A DNA stretch of 64,000 nt from an uncultured Pelagibacteraceae bacterium (GCA_902613755.1 CACMIH010000006.1:48404-112403), one strand, 5' to 3'; positions 1 to 9,040 are shown, numbered from the stretch's first letter. Made by a program: numbers and translations. Notes: generated by a model not told the origin, from the letters alone.

Positions 1-138
1 CCCCCTCTGTCTTGGTGCCTGAGAGATTTGCTCCGTCGGCGAGAATAATTCTCTTTCCAGAGTTAATATGTACGGTCCTTTTGCCTGAGAGTTTCCGGGG
101 TGGTTGCTCCTTCGGCGCTACAAAAGTAGTCTCTCCCG
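1..138 (-). ncRNA. Tandem glycine riboswitch (two aptamers)
   Basis: Read on the minus strand, two glycine-aptamer signatures occur in series. Each has a GGAGAG-like 5' arm, a central GCCGAAGGAGCAA or GCCGACGGAGCAA element, and a closing CTCTCAGGCA segment followed by AAGGACCG or CCAAGACAGAGG. The first aptamer spans about 138-72 and the second about 70-1. The riboswitch reads leftward, so the controlled gene lies beyond the left edge. In SAR11 such elements are known upstream of malate synthase (glcB) and of glycine-cleavage genes. Which one applies cannot be seen here. Confidence 0.93.
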
Positions 139-178
139 TATATAAATTTATAACACATTTAAAATGTTTATGTGAAAT

Positions 179-1051
179 TTATTTGGCTAGTTTTTTAACA
201 AGTAATGGAGACAAAAACTGTATAACTACTGCTGTTATAACTACGGCTCCCCCAAAAAGTACAGTAAGTGGTGGGTTTTCGTTTGCAAACATCCATGCCC
301 ACATAGGTCCTAGAACAGCTTCAGTTAACATAATGATTCCAACAAATGCTGAAGGAGTTGATCTTGCTCCAATTGTTATAAGTATAAATCCAAGTCCAAC
401 TTGAAAAAATCCTGCAATAAAACCTAAAAAAATATCATTTGTTGAAACCAAAATACTCGGTGACATGAACAAACCTATTAGTGTTGCAAAAATTCCAGCA
501 ACCAATTGCAAAGGTATCATGTCGACTTTTGGATATTTTCTTACAATTAAAATTAAGATTGCAAATGATATCGGCATAATAAATGCAACTAAGTTTCCAG
601 TCATTTGACCTGGTGTTAGTGAACTGCCCAACATTAAAATGATACCAGCTACTGCTGTAATAATACAAGTTAATGTAATTTTTGAAATTTTTTCTTTTAA
701 AAATACGTAACCAAAAATTGCTAAAAACAAAGCTTGAGTTTGAATTATAAAGTTTGCATTAGCTACTGTTGTTTCGTACATAGCAAATACATAGCTAGCA
801 AATCCAATGGATAAAATTATACCTCCGAATAAACCTGGAATTCCAGATTTATAAAGAGCACTGAAAATTTTTCCTTTGTAAGTAAAGATTAAAAAAATTG
901 TAATTACTCCAATAAAGAAAAGTGATCTCCAAAATAATATTTGCCAAAGTGTAGATCCATCGAAAGACTTAACAATTAAACCTCCAAAACTTAATGCACA
1001 AGCTCCTAAAAAAACTAAAAAAGGTCCTGGTATTTTTGATAAAAAATTCAT
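179..1051 (-). CDS. EamA-family (DMT superfamily) transporter
   Basis: 290-residue polytopic membrane protein with about ten hydrophobic segments arranged as two EamA repeats (about residues 10-135 and 150-285). The typical second-repeat signature occurs near the C-terminus (SAFVGIIMLTEAVLGPMWAW). Family members export or import small metabolites such as amino acids, but the substrate cannot be assigned. Its ATG touches the stop of pxpC (1051), so it is probably last in a leftward pxpB-pxpC-transporter operon. A role in moving 5-oxoproline or a related amino acid is a contextual guess only. The glycine riboswitch downstream on the same strand serves the next gene, not this one. Confidence 0.85.
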   Translation of the reverse strand: MNFLSKIPGPFLVFLGACALSFGGLIVKSFDGSTLWQILFWRSLFFIGVITIFLIFTYKGKIFSALYKSGIPGLFGGIILSIGFASYVFAMYETTVANANFIIQTQALFLAIFGYVFLKEKISKITLTCIITAVAGIILMLGSSLTPGQMTGNLVAFIMPISFAILILIVRKYPKVDMIPLQLVAGIFATLIGLFMSPSILVSTNDIFLGFIAGFFQVGLGFILITIGARSTPSAFVGIIMLTEAVLGPMWAWMFANENPPLTVLFGGAVVITAVVIQFLSPLLVKKLAK

Positions 1052-1995
1052 TAAATTTGTGATAGTAAATTTTGAGTTTCCATTTCATATAATTTAAATA
1101 AAGTCTCAGCATCAGATAAATTAATCTCTTTAAATTTTATTTTTGAACCAGGAGACATCTGTACTAATCGGTCATAATCGACACTAGCCACAACTCCAAT
1201 TTTTGGATAGCCACCAATAGTACCATGATCTGAAAGCATTATGATTGGATTTCCATCTGCAGGTACCTGTATTACACCTTTGATCAATCCCTCTGATTTT
1301 ATATTAGTATTTACAATATTTTCTATTTTAGGCCCTTCTAACCTCATCCCCATTCTGTCTGAAAGTTTTGATACTACAAATTCTTTTTCATAAAAAATTT
1401 TTTTTCCATGTTCAGAAAAATAATCAAAATTAGTACCTTTAATAACTCTTATATTTTCTATTTTTGTATTTAGATAATTAATCTTTTTAATATCCTTATT
1501 TGAGTTTATTTTTTTTAAATTAATTCTTTGCCCTGTATCTAATTTTTTTCCATTATTAGCTCCAATATTAGCTTTCATATTTATAGAACAACTATTCCAT
1601 TGAAATTTTATATCAAATTCACCACCTAATGCTAAATATCCATATACTGATTTATTTGTTGAAATAATATTTATTTCATCTCCATTTTCAATTGGATAGC
1701 TCTCATAACAATTACCTTCAATTTCAATATGTTTTTTTTTTATTTTAAAAATCACGTCTCCAGTAACAGCAAAATTAATTTTTTCTCCTGAATACTTAAG
1801 ATGAGGGCCTTGATAAGCAAACTCTATCACTGCTGAATCTAATTTATTACCAACAAGTTTGTTAGCCATAAGATAATTTCTATTATCCATAGCACCACTA
1901 AATGGAATACCAATATGATAAAGATGCTCTCTACCTTTATCTTGAAAAGTACTGTTGATACCTGATCTGATTATATCAAAATAGTTATTACTCAT
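1051..1995 (-). CDS. pxpC: 5-oxoprolinase subunit PxpC (biotin-dependent carboxyltransferase-like)
   Basis: 314 residues with the KipA/AHS2 fold. It shows the characteristic run VPADGNPIIMLSDHGTIGGY near residue 245, and an N-terminal DKGREHLYHIGIPFSGAMD region like that of allophanate hydrolase subunit 2. PxpC acts with PxpB and PxpA in ATP-dependent conversion of 5-oxoproline (pyroglutamate) to glutamate in the cytoplasm. It overlaps pxpB by 8 bases, indicating translational coupling. Older annotations of the family as urea carboxylase- or allophanate hydrolase-related are less likely, because pxpB and pxpA are adjacent. Confidence 0.9.
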   Translation of the reverse strand: MSNNYFDIIRSGINSTFQDKGREHLYHIGIPFSGAMDNRNYLMANKLVGNKLDSAVIEFAYQGPHLKYSGEKINFAVTGDVIFKIKKKHIEIEGNCYESYPIENGDEINIISTNKSVYGYLALGGEFDIKFQWNSCSINMKANIGANNGKKLDTGQRINLKKINSNKDIKKINYLNTKIENIRVIKGTNFDYFSEHGKKIFYEKEFVVSKLSDRMGMRLEGPKIENIVNTNIKSEGLIKGVIQVPADGNPIIMLSDHGTIGGYPKIGVVASVDYDRLVQMSPGSKIKFKEINLSDAETLFKLYEMETQNLLSQI

Positions 1996-2662
1996 TAAAA
2001 TTCTTATATTGATCTAAGGTTATTTCTTTAAAAATTACAGTATCTCCAGGATTAATTAGATTTGGTTTATCTTCTTTCGAACTATCAAATACATCAATTG
2101 GAGTATTTCCTATTACATTCCATCCTCCTGGACTTTCAAAAGTATAAATATTTGCAAATTGCTCGGTTAACGCTACAGAACCTTTGGGAACTTTTACTCT
2201 AGGAGTTTCTAAACGCTGTACTCTCATATTTTTATCCAAGTCTCCTAAAAACGGCATTCCTGCAATGAAGCCTGTCATATAACAAAAATATTCTTTATTT
2301 AAAAAGTTATCTAAAATTTTTTCTCTACTTAAATTTAATTTTTCTTCTACTCGTTTAATATCCATTGAAAACATTTCATGGCAACACACGGGTATTTCTA
2401 TTTTTTTTGATATGGAAGTTATTGAGTCTGTAACATTAATGCTTTCAACATAACTTTTAACTTCATTAAAATTTGTTAACTTTAAATCATATGAGATTAT
2501 TAATTTATTATACGAAGGTGTTAAATTATTAATTCCTTTAAATTTTTTTTCTTTAATTGAATTAAAGTATTTTATTACATTTGAATTAATTGATTTATTT
2601 ACCTCAATACCAAAATCACAGTATACTGCTGCGTCACCAAGATTCGATATATTTTTTATCAT
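1988..2662 (-). CDS. pxpB: 5-oxoprolinase subunit PxpB
   Basis: 224-residue KipI/AHS1-domain protein. Family motifs are visible: GFIAGMPFLGDLD (about residue 132) and TPRVKVPKGSVAL followed by TFESPGGWNVIGNTP (about residues 152-188). It forms the PxpBC complex that phosphorylates or activates 5-oxoproline for PxpA. The ATG at 2662 is only 27 bases from the likely pxpA start on the other strand, so the three-gene 5-oxoprolinase set is split over two divergent transcripts instead of the usual single operon. Confidence 0.9.
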   Translation of the reverse strand: MIKNISNLGDAAVYCDFGIEVNKSINSNVIKYFNSIKEKKFKGINNLTPSYNKLIISYDLKLTNFNEVKSYVESINVTDSITSISKKIEIPVCCHEMFSMDIKRVEEKLNLSREKILDNFLNKEYFCYMTGFIAGMPFLGDLDKNMRVQRLETPRVKVPKGSVALTEQFANIYTFESPGGWNVIGNTPIDVFDSSKEDKPNLINPGDTVIFKEITLDQYKNFNE

Positions 2663-2689
2663 GCCATGTTATACTCAACATTAAACAGT

Positions 2690-3469
2690 ATGGAAATTAA
2701 TATAAATTGTGATTTAGGGGAAAAATCAAAACATCATTCAAATAAGCATGATCCAGATTTACTAAAAATAGTTAATTCAGCAAATGTTGCTTGTGGATAT
2801 CATGCTGGGGATGTTGCCACCATGCATGATGTGGTTCAAATTTCAAAAAAAAATGGTGTAAGTATAGGTGCCCATCCTTCATTTAATGATCCTGAAAATT
2901 TTGGAAGAGAAAGAATGAATTTATCAAACTCAGAAATTAAAAAATTAATTTATGATCAATATAATATATTGCAAAATATTTCTATTCAGCATGGAGAAAA
3001 CGTAACACATATTAAGCCTCATGGGGCTCTAAATAATATGGCATGTGAGGATATTGAATTAGCCACAACGCTGGCTAGTGCAATCAATGACATTAGTAAA
3101 GATTTAATATATTTGGTTCCTACAGGCTCTAAAATGGAAAAAGCTGCAAAAAAATTAAATATGAGAATAGCCTGTGAAATTTTTGCAGACAGGAATTATG
3201 AAGATGATGGAAACTTGGTTTCAAGGAAAAAACCACATGCTCTTATAACTGACCCAGAAGAGGCAAAAAAACACGTATTAAGTATGGTTAAAAATCAGTC
3301 ACTTAATTGTCACAGTGGGAAGCAGATACCTTGTGAAATAGACTCTGTGTGCATACATGGAGATAACGAAAGTTCGTTATCTACAGCAAAATCTATAAAA
3401 GAAAACCTGATAGAGAATGGAATGGAATTAAAACCTTTAAATAAAATGGAGAAATTTTTAAATGATTAA
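2690..3469 (+). CDS. pxpA: 5-oxoprolinase subunit PxpA (LamB/YcsF family)
   Basis: 259 residues from the ATG at 2690. The family normally starts just before the NCDLGE motif, here MEININCDLGE, so the upstream ATG at 2666 (eight extra residues) is less likely. Also visible are NSANVACGYHAGD and HIKPHGALNNM, typical of the YcsF metal/substrate site. The protein opens 5-oxoproline to glutamate with ATP, together with PxpBC. The coding sequence ends inside the next gene (8-base overlap), suggesting co-transcription with the secreted TPR protein downstream. Confidence 0.9.
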   Translation: MEININCDLGEKSKHHSNKHDPDLLKIVNSANVACGYHAGDVATMHDVVQISKKNGVSIGAHPSFNDPENFGRERMNLSNSEIKKLIYDQYNILQNISIQHGENVTHIKPHGALNNMACEDIELATTLASAINDISKDLIYLVPTGSKMEKAAKKLNMRIACEIFADRNYEDDGNLVSRKKPHALITDPEEAKKHVLSMVKNQSLNCHSGKQIPCEIDSVCIHGDNESSLSTAKSIKENLIENGMELKPLNKMEKFLND

Positions 3470-3947
3470 AAAAATATTTGTAATTTTGTTTTTAACATTA
3501 TTTACAACAAATTCTTTTTCTGCTGGATCAGACTCTACTCCTGCAAAAGTTAAATCTAATTACGATAAAGCAGTGCAATCAATAAAATTTGCAAAAAAAT
3601 ATGAAGCAAAAGGAAAACTTGAAAAAGCAAAAAAAAGATATGCAAAGGCTCAAAAGCTTCTTTTAAAATCTAATAAAGAAAAACCACTTCAAGCAGATAC
3701 TTTAAATTATCTTGGTTTCACTACAAGAAAGCTTGGTGATTATGAAAATGGAGAAAAATACTACCTGTTAGGTTTAGAAATTAATCCAAGGCACGTTGGT
3801 ATAAATGAGTATTTAGGTGAATTATATGTGGCTACTAATAGAATAAATTTAGCAAAAGAACGATTAAAAGTATTAGAAAGTTGTAACTGTGAAGAGTATA
3901 ATGAGTTAAAAGAAATTATTCAGGGCACTAAAAAATCTAAATATTAA
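3462..3947 (+). CDS. Secreted TPR-repeat protein
   Basis: 161 residues. The N-terminus has a clear signal peptide (MIKKIFVILFLTLFTTNSFSA, cleavage after about residue 21), followed by a lysine-rich helical stretch and about two to three tetratricopeptide repeats (residues 35-150; DTLNYLGFTTRKLGDYENGEK resembles a canonical TPR helix pair). It is probably a periplasmic scaffold or protein-binding factor, with no specific partner evident. It overlaps the pxpA stop by 8 bases. Its own stop is followed by a hairpin terminator at about 4020. Confidence 0.8.
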   Translation: MIKKIFVILFLTLFTTNSFSAGSDSTPAKVKSNYDKAVQSIKFAKKYEAKGKLEKAKKRYAKAQKLLLKSNKEKPLQADTLNYLGFTTRKLGDYENGEKYYLLGLEINPRHVGINEYLGELYVATNRINLAKERLKVLESCNCEEYNELKEIIQGTKKSKY

Positions 3948-3952
3948 TTTAT

Positions 3953-4000
3953 ATGCTTGATATTCAAGATCCGGTTGAAGCTCGTAAGGTTATAAGATAA
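3953..4000 (+). CDS. Possible 15-residue small ORF
   Basis: An ATG opens six bases after the TPR gene stop and encodes MLDIQDPVEARKVIR before TAA. The stretch is less AT-rich than its flanks and ends just before a terminator, so it may be a small translated peptide or part of a 3'-UTR RNA. It has no recognisable family and no obvious ribosome-binding site. It is listed as a candidate only. Confidence 0.2.
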   Translation: MLDIQDPVEARKVIR

Positions 4001-4019
4001 AATATTATAAAATATTAAT

Positions 4020-4049
4020 AAGGCAGTCATAAACGTGACCGCCTTTCTT
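4020..4049 (+). terminator. Hairpin terminator after the pxpA-TPR unit
   Basis: AAGGCAGTCA and TGACCGCCTT form a ten-base stem with one A-C mismatch around a TAAACG loop, followed by TTCTTATTG. This fits a rho-independent terminator for the rightward pxpA-TPR transcript. Confidence 0.7.
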
Positions 4050-4102
4050 ATTGAAATGGTATTTATTGAAAACTAAAAAAATTTAAACATTATTAATCCA
4101 TC

Positions 4103-4714
4103 TTGATTGAAGAACTCATAATTTTAACCAATATAATTTTTATCACCATTATATTAACTGCTGATAATGCGGTAATAGTCGGGTCTATTGCTTCAAATTT
4201 TGTTCCAAAAAATAGAAAACAAATAATTCTTTGGGGTGTAATTGGGGCCTTTGTTTTTAAAATCTTTTTTGCGGTTTTTGCGACTTTTTTATTTGAATTT
4301 TATTTTATAAAGATTTTAGGTGGTTTGTTATTGATTTGGATTGTAAATGATTTAAGGAAAGATTTATTAGATATTAAAAAAGTAAAACCTACTACAAAAA
4401 AAGGGAAAGAACCTTCATATATTAGTAGTATTGGAAAAGTTTTATTTGCAGATATCATGATTAGTTTCGATAATGTCATCGGTGTAGTTGCGGCAGCAAA
4501 AGGATATTTTGGATTTATGATATTTGGTCTTATGTTATCAGTTGTTTTAACTGGTGCTTTGGCTACATATATGGCTAATTATATTCAAAGACACATTTGG
4601 ATAGCCTATATTGGTTTAATATTTATTTTGATCGTTGGTCTACAATTAGTAATTGGTGGATTGGTTGACTTAGAAATATTAAATATTAATGAGGAATTTA
4701 AAAAATACTTTTAA
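4103..4714 (+). CDS. TerC-family integral membrane protein (YjbE-like)
   Basis: 203 residues with about six to seven transmembrane segments. Two acidic membrane motifs typical of TerC/YjbE proteins are visible: TADNAVIVG near residue 20 and SFDNVIGVVA near residue 122. TerC proteins are implicated in metal (for example Mn) handling or co-translocational metalation of exported enzymes. The frame opens with TTG at 4103 and no in-frame ATG precedes the first conserved helix, so a TTG start is likely. It lies after a terminator, so it probably has its own promoter in the short AT-rich gap, and its 3' end abuts the convergent panB. Confidence 0.85.
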   Translation: MIEELIILTNIIFITIILTADNAVIVGSIASNFVPKNRKQIILWGVIGAFVFKIFFAVFATFLFEFYFIKILGGLLLIWIVNDLRKDLLDIKKVKPTTKKGKEPSYISSIGKVLFADIMISFDNVIGVVAAAKGYFGFMIFGLMLSVVLTGALATYMANYIQRHIWIAYIGLIFILIVGLQLVIGGLVDLEILNINEEFKKYF

Positions 4715-5488
4715 TTAATAAGAATTTTTCTTTTTTGGAAATTTAATTTTTCTAACTTCTTTTGAATAATTTAAAACAGCTTTAGAAATTTCGTTTCTAA
4801 TATTTGCATATTTTTTTACAAACCTATAATTCATTGGATTTAAACCGATTAAATCATCAATAACTAATATCTGACCATCACAATATTTAGAAGCTCCAAT
4901 GCCAATAGTTGGTACCTTTAAATTCTGAGTTACAAGCTTTGCTAAAGAAGTCTCAACACATTCTAAAACAATAGAAAATATTCCAGCTTTTTCTACCAAT
5001 TGCGAATCTCTTAGAATGTGATCTCTCTCTACCTTTTTTTTGCCTTTAAATTTAAAAGTTTTATCTGACTGAGGAAGTAACCCTAAATGACCCATAACTG
5101 GAATTTTATTTTTAACTAAAGTTTTAATTGTTTCGTAAATTTTTTTTCCACCTTCCAATTTTACTCCATCACACTTAGTTTTTTTCATTATTTGTTTTGC
5201 ATTTTTTAAAGCCTCTTTAGGAGTTCGATAAGTGTTATATGGCATATCAACAATCATTAAACTTTTTTTAATACCCATTCTGACACTTTTAGAATGTTCA
5301 ATCATAGTATTCAAAGTAACTTCTTTCGTGGATTTATAATTATACAAAACAGATCCAAGAGAATCTCCAACAAGTATAATATCACAATGATTATCTAAAA
5401 TTGATGCAACGTTTTTTGAGTAAGCAGTTAAACTTACAATTTTTTGTTTATTTTTTTTTTTAATTAGATCTGAAATTTTTTTTTTCAT
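4715..5488 (-). CDS. panB: 3-methyl-2-oxobutanoate hydroxymethyltransferase (ketopantoate synthesis)
   Basis: 257 residues covering the whole PanB barrel: ILVGDSLGSVLYNYKSTKEV (metal-binding Asp), MIVDMPYNTY, CDGVKLEGG, IPVMGHLGLLPQS, the catalytic-Glu region IVLECVE, and PTIGIGASKYCDGQILV. It transfers a hydroxymethyl group from methylene-tetrahydrofolate to 2-oxoisovalerate, the first committed step of pantothenate synthesis. No panC or panD occurs in the window. It is last in the leftward guaB-TPR-guaA-gloA-panB run, 4 bases after gloA, and its lysine-rich C-terminus reaches the convergent TerC gene without a gap. Confidence 0.92.
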   Translation of the reverse strand: MKKKISDLIKKKNKQKIVSLTAYSKNVASILDNHCDIILVGDSLGSVLYNYKSTKEVTLNTMIEHSKSVRMGIKKSLMIVDMPYNTYRTPKEALKNAKQIMKKTKCDGVKLEGGKKIYETIKTLVKNKIPVMGHLGLLPQSDKTFKFKGKKKVERDHILRDSQLVEKAGIFSIVLECVETSLAKLVTQNLKVPTIGIGASKYCDGQILVIDDLIGLNPMNYRFVKKYANIRNEISKAVLNYSKEVRKIKFPKKKNSY

Positions 5489-5492
5489 CGAC

Positions 5493-5912
5493 TTACCAAG
5501 AGCCAGTATTTTCCATTGAAGCCCAAGGTTCTTTAGGTTCTAAATTTCCTTCTTGAAGAATTTCAATTGAAATTTTGTCTGGTGATCTAACAAAAGCCAT
5601 ATGACCATCTCTTGGAGGTCTATTAATAGTATAACCCATATCCATTAATCTTTGGCATGTTTCATAAATGTTATCTACTCTATAAGCAAGATGGCCAAAA
5701 TTTCTTGAACCTTCTCCAAGCTCATCACCGTCCCAGTTATATGTTAATTCTATTTCTGCTTTTTCATCATTTGGTGCTGCAAGAAAAATTAAAGTGAATC
5801 TTCCTTTTTCACTTTCCTTTCTTCTTGTTTCTTTTAAACCAAGTCCTTTGCAAAAAAATCTTAGAGATTCATCCACGTCTTTAATTCTAATCATTGTGTG
5901 CAAATATTTCAT
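5493..5912 (-). CDS. gloA: Lactoylglutathione lyase (glyoxalase I)
   Basis: 139-residue VOC-fold protein. Likely metal ligands correspond to E. coli GloA: His5 (MKYLHTMIRI), Glu55 (AEIELTYNW), His74 (FGHLAYRV) and Glu117 (ISIEILQ). It isomerises the methylglyoxal-glutathione hemithioacetal to S-lactoylglutathione in the cytosol. It sits between guaA and panB in the same orientation with short gaps (22 and 4 bases), so co-transcription is likely. Annotation as glyoxalase I is firm compared with the other VOC proteins in the window. Confidence 0.92.
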   Translation of the reverse strand: MKYLHTMIRIKDVDESLRFFCKGLGLKETRRKESEKGRFTLIFLAAPNDEKAEIELTYNWDGDELGEGSRNFGHLAYRVDNIYETCQRLMDMGYTINRPPRDGHMAFVRSPDKISIEILQEGNLEPKEPWASMENTGSW

Positions 5913-5934
5913 AATCTTAATTTATAGTTAAAAA

Positions 5935-7497
5935 CTACTCTAATTCAATAGTGCTTGGTGGTTTTGAAGTAACGTCATACACTACCCTATTTATGCCTCT
6001 TATGTTATTAACTATTTTATTTGAAATAGTTTGCATAAAAGACTTTTTAAATTCATAATAATCTGCAGTCATTCCATCTTCAGATGTAATTGCTCTTAAT
6101 AAACATAAGTATTCATAAGTTCGATTGTCTCCCATAACACCTACAGTTTTTACTGGAAGTAATGCTGCATAAGCTTGCCAAATCTTATGATAAAGACCGT
6201 GATCTTTTAAAGCTTGAATAAAATAATAATCAGCTTCTTTTAAAATTTTAATTTTATCATTAGTTATTATGCCTGGCATTCGAATGGCTAAGCCTGGTCC
6301 AGGAAAAGGATGTCTTGAAATAATTTCTTTACTTAAATTTAACTCTAATCCTAATTTTCTTACCTCATCTTTAAATAAGAATTTTAGTGGTTCGACTAAT
6401 TTTAAATTCATTTTTTTTGGTAAACCACCAACATTATGATGTGATTTTATTTTAGAAGTTTGACTACCAGTAACTGACTTACTTTCAATTAAGTCTGGAT
6501 AGAGAGTTCCTTGAGCTAAAAATTTAACATTATTGATTTTCTTTGCATACCGCTCAAATATTTTGATAAATAAATTACCAATTATTTTTCTTTTTTTCTC
6601 CGGATCAGAAACATTCTTTAATTTCTTTAAAAATTCTTTTTCAGCATTTACATAAATTAAATTCATTTTTAAACGCTTCTTAAAAGTTTGAACTACTTGA
6701 ATTTCCTCTTTTTTTCTTAAAAGGCCTGTGTTTACAAAAATACAATAAAGTTTTTTACCAATAGCTTTATTCAATAATTGAGCGACTACACTACTATCTA
6801 CTCCTCCTGATAATGCACAAATAACTTTGTTATTTCCAACTTGTTTTCTAACATCTTTAATAAGCTGATTTTTTTGATCCCTAGAGGACCAATTTCTTTT
6901 AATTTTGCAAATTAAAAAAATGAAATTACTTATTAATTTCTTTCCATTTTCCGTATGAGTTACTTCAGGATGAAATTGTACTCCATAATATTTTTTAATT
7001 TTATTTTCAACAATTGCAAATTTTGAATTAGTGCTTGATGCAACAACTTTAAAATTCTTAGGAAGTTTTGAAACTTGATCAGCATGACTCATCCAAACTT
7101 GTTTGGATTTTTTATTTCCAAAAAAATTAGTTGTTAAAAGACTTTTATTTTTTTTATAAACATTAGCTAAACCAAATTCTCTATATTTTGATTGTTTTAC
7201 TCTTCCACCATTAAGTTTTGATAAAATTTGATGTCCAAAACATATTCCAAGAACTGGTAAATCAAGTTGCAAAATTTTTTGATCAAACGAATACTTGTTT
7301 ATTTCATAAACATTTAATGGACCACCAGATAATACTATTCCTTTAATACTGTTATTTATGTCTTTTAGTTTTATTTTTTTGTGACTAACTATTTCTGAAA
7401 ACACGCCTAATTCTCTTACTCTTCTTGCAATTAATTGAGTAAATTGTGAACCAAAATCTATTATTAAGATTTTATTAAGATTCTGATCAAGACTCAT
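5935..7497 (-). CDS. guaA: GMP synthase (glutamine-hydrolysing)
   Basis: 520 residues, full length. The N-terminal class I amidotransferase domain starts at [18 protein letters not shown], with the catalytic Cys in VLGICFGHQ and the His-Glu in [11 protein letters not shown]. The ATP-pyrophosphatase P-loop is [17 protein letters not shown] near residue 228, and the C-terminal dimerisation domain ends [16 protein letters not shown]. It converts XMP to GMP. The start overlaps the end of a TPR gene by 11 bases. With guaB two genes upstream, this is a compact operon for IMP-to-GMP conversion. Confidence 0.97.
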   Translation of the reverse strand: MSLDQNLNKILIIDFGSQFTQLIARRVRELGVFSEIVSHKKIKLKDINNSIKGIVLSGGPLNVYEINKYSFDQKILQLDLPVLGICFGHQILSKLNGGRVKQSKYREFGLANVYKKNKSLLTTNFFGNKKSKQVWMSHADQVSKLPKNFKVVASSTNSKFAIVENKIKKYYGVQFHPEVTHTENGKKLISNFIFLICKIKRNWSSRDQKNQLIKDVRKQVGNNKVICALSGGVDSSVVAQLLNKAIGKKLYCIFVNTGLLRKKEEIQVVQTFKKRLKMNLIYVNAEKEFLKKLKNVSDPEKKRKIIGNLFIKIFERYAKKINNVKFLAQGTLYPDLIESKSVTGSQTSKIKSHHNVGGLPKKMNLKLVEPLKFLFKDEVRKLGLELNLSKEIISRHPFPGPGLAIRMPGIITNDKIKILKEADYYFIQALKDHGLYHKIWQAYAALLPVKTVGVMGDNRTYEYLCLLRAITSEDGMTADYYEFKKSFMQTISNKIVNNIRGINRVVYDVTSKPPSTIELE

Positions 7498-7927
7498 TAT
7501 TTTCAGGTTCTATATTTTTTAATGACTCTTGAATATCTTTGTTTTCATCACATAAATTTTTACAAACTTTTACAAACTTATCTGAAAGATCTTTGACTTT
7601 TTCATAATTAGATTTTTCTAAAGCAATTTTCATTAACATTAATAAAGCTTCTTCGTTATCAGGCTCAATTAAAAGTGTTGTTTCTAAATTGTATTCTTCT
7701 TTTCTTTGATTTTCTTCTTGGTTATAAATTTTTGCTAAATACAAATATGATTTTGCATCTTTTGGGTTAAAAACTATACTTCTCTCAAATAAAAAACGCG
7801 CATCTTCATATTTTTCTTTTTTAAATAATTCTAAAGCTTCATTAAAAAAATTTTCTTTACTAAATGACGTGCTATTAAAAGAAGCTGTTAAAAGTATTAA
7901 TCCAATTAATTTGAAAAATTTGCTCAT
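7487..7927 (-). CDS. Small secreted TPR protein between guaB and guaA
   Basis: 146 residues with a hydrophobic N-terminal signal-like segment (residues 1-22, [17 protein letters not shown]), then TPR-like helices ([37 protein letters not shown]). It is probably periplasmic or membrane-tethered. It overlaps guaA by 11 bases and guaB by one base (ATG/stop junction), so it is translated from the gua mRNA. Nothing in the sequence explains a link to GMP synthesis, and the location may be incidental operon packing. Confidence 0.75.
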   Translation of the reverse strand: MSKFFKLIGLILLTASFNSTSFSKENFFNEALELFKKEKYEDARFLFERSIVFNPKDAKSYLYLAKIYNQEENQRKEEYNLETTLLIEPDNEEALLMLMKIALEKSNYEKVKDLSDKFVKVCKNLCDENKDIQESLKNIEPENNES

Positions 7928-9003
7928 TAATATTTACTATCTTTTTTTACCACATCTACATTATGAACCATACTTTCATAAAATCCAGCTTTTGTAATTT
8001 TCACAAATTGTGGTTTATTTCTTAATTTAATGATTGTTTTTGATCCAAGATAACCCATGGAAGATTTCAATCCACCAATTAATTTATAAATAATACTACC
8101 AACATCTCCTTTATATTTTACAAAACCTTCAACACCTTCAGGCACATATTTTGAGTAGTCTTTTTGTTTTTTTTGAAAGTATCTATCAGCTGACCCTTTG
8201 TTCATAGCTCCCACGGAACCCATGCCTCTAAAACTTTTAAAAAGCTGTCCATTTTTTTTAATTAATTTACCTGGGGTTTCGTTTGTACCTGCAAATAAAG
8301 AACCAATCATTACAGCATCAGCTCCTGCAGCAAATGCTTTTGCTAAATCACCAGAATATTTTATTCCACCATCTGAAATTATTTTAACTTTTTTATTCTT
8401 CAATCCATTTCTAACAGCTAAAATAGCACTTAGTTGAGGAACTCCTATTCCAGCAACCAATCTTGTTGTACAAATAGAACCTGGCCCAATACCAATTTTA
8501 ATTATATCTACTCCTAACTTTATTAGGAATTTTGCAGCTTCTGGTGTTGCAATATTCCCTGCACACAGAGCAATTCTGTTAGTTTTTATTTTTTTAATAT
8601 ATTTGATTATTTCGGCAACTTTTTTTGTATGACCATGTGCTGTATCTACTACGATTAAATCTACACCTTCTTTAATTATTTCTTTGGCTCTAATAAATTC
8701 ATTTGGTGATGCACCTACGGCTGCTCCAACAATTAGTTTTTGTTTTTTTACTTTTTTTATCTCTGATAATTGTGTTTTTATATCAAGGTTTCTATGAATT
8801 ACTCCAATACCACCAACTTTAGCTATGGCTATTGCCATTCTGCTCTCTGTGACAGTATCCATAGCAGATGACAAAAGTGGAATTTTAAGTTTCAAATGCT
8901 TTGTTAAAGATACACTAGTGTCTGCATCAGAAGGTAATATTTCTGAATACTTCGGAGCTAATGTAACATCATCAAAGGTAAGTGCTTCTTTTATAGGAAC
9001 CAT
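7927..9003 (-). CDS. guaB: IMP dehydrogenase lacking the CBS (Bateman) module
   Basis: 358 residues against about 490 for typical bacterial GuaB. The barrel start ([20 protein letters not shown]) runs through [19 protein letters not shown] directly into [13 protein letters not shown], so the two CBS domains normally inserted near residue 90 are absent. The catalytic loop [20 protein letters not shown] carries Cys178. The flap GSADRYFQ gives the Arg274-Tyr275 dyad, and YVPEGVEG follows, which separates it from GMP reductase. It oxidises IMP to XMP with NAD. It is first gene of the guaB-TPR-guaA unit. Confidence 0.94.
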   Translation of the reverse strand: MVPIKEALTFDDVTLAPKYSEILPSDADTSVSLTKHLKLKIPLLSSAMDTVTESRMAIAIAKVGGIGVIHRNLDIKTQLSEIKKVKKQKLIVGAAVGASPNEFIRAKEIIKEGVDLIVVDTAHGHTKKVAEIIKYIKKIKTNRIALCAGNIATPEAAKFLIKLGVDIIKIGIGPGSICTTRLVAGIGVPQLSAILAVRNGLKNKKVKIISDGGIKYSGDLAKAFAAGADAVMIGSLFAGTNETPGKLIKKNGQLFKSFRGMGSVGAMNKGSADRYFQKKQKDYSKYVPEGVEGFVKYKGDVGSIIYKLIGGLKSSMGYLGSKTIIKLRNKPQFVKITKAGFYESMVHNVDVVKKDSKY

Positions 9004-9040
9004 AATCTTTTATATACGATTCCTTTTAAATTAAAAGTCT

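Noticed and set aside
12..404. Plus-strand open frame of 130 codons at the left edge
   Set aside because: It runs antisense through the glycine riboswitch and the end of the transporter gene, and its product has no family features.
2666..2689. Upstream ATG of pxpA
   Set aside because: The extra eight residues precede the family's normal start just before NCDLGE, so the ATG at 2690 was chosen.
7927..9003. GMP reductase instead of IMP dehydrogenase
   Set aside because: The length would suit GMP reductase, but the DRYFQ flap and VPEGVEG segment are those of IMP dehydrogenase and guaA is in the same unit.
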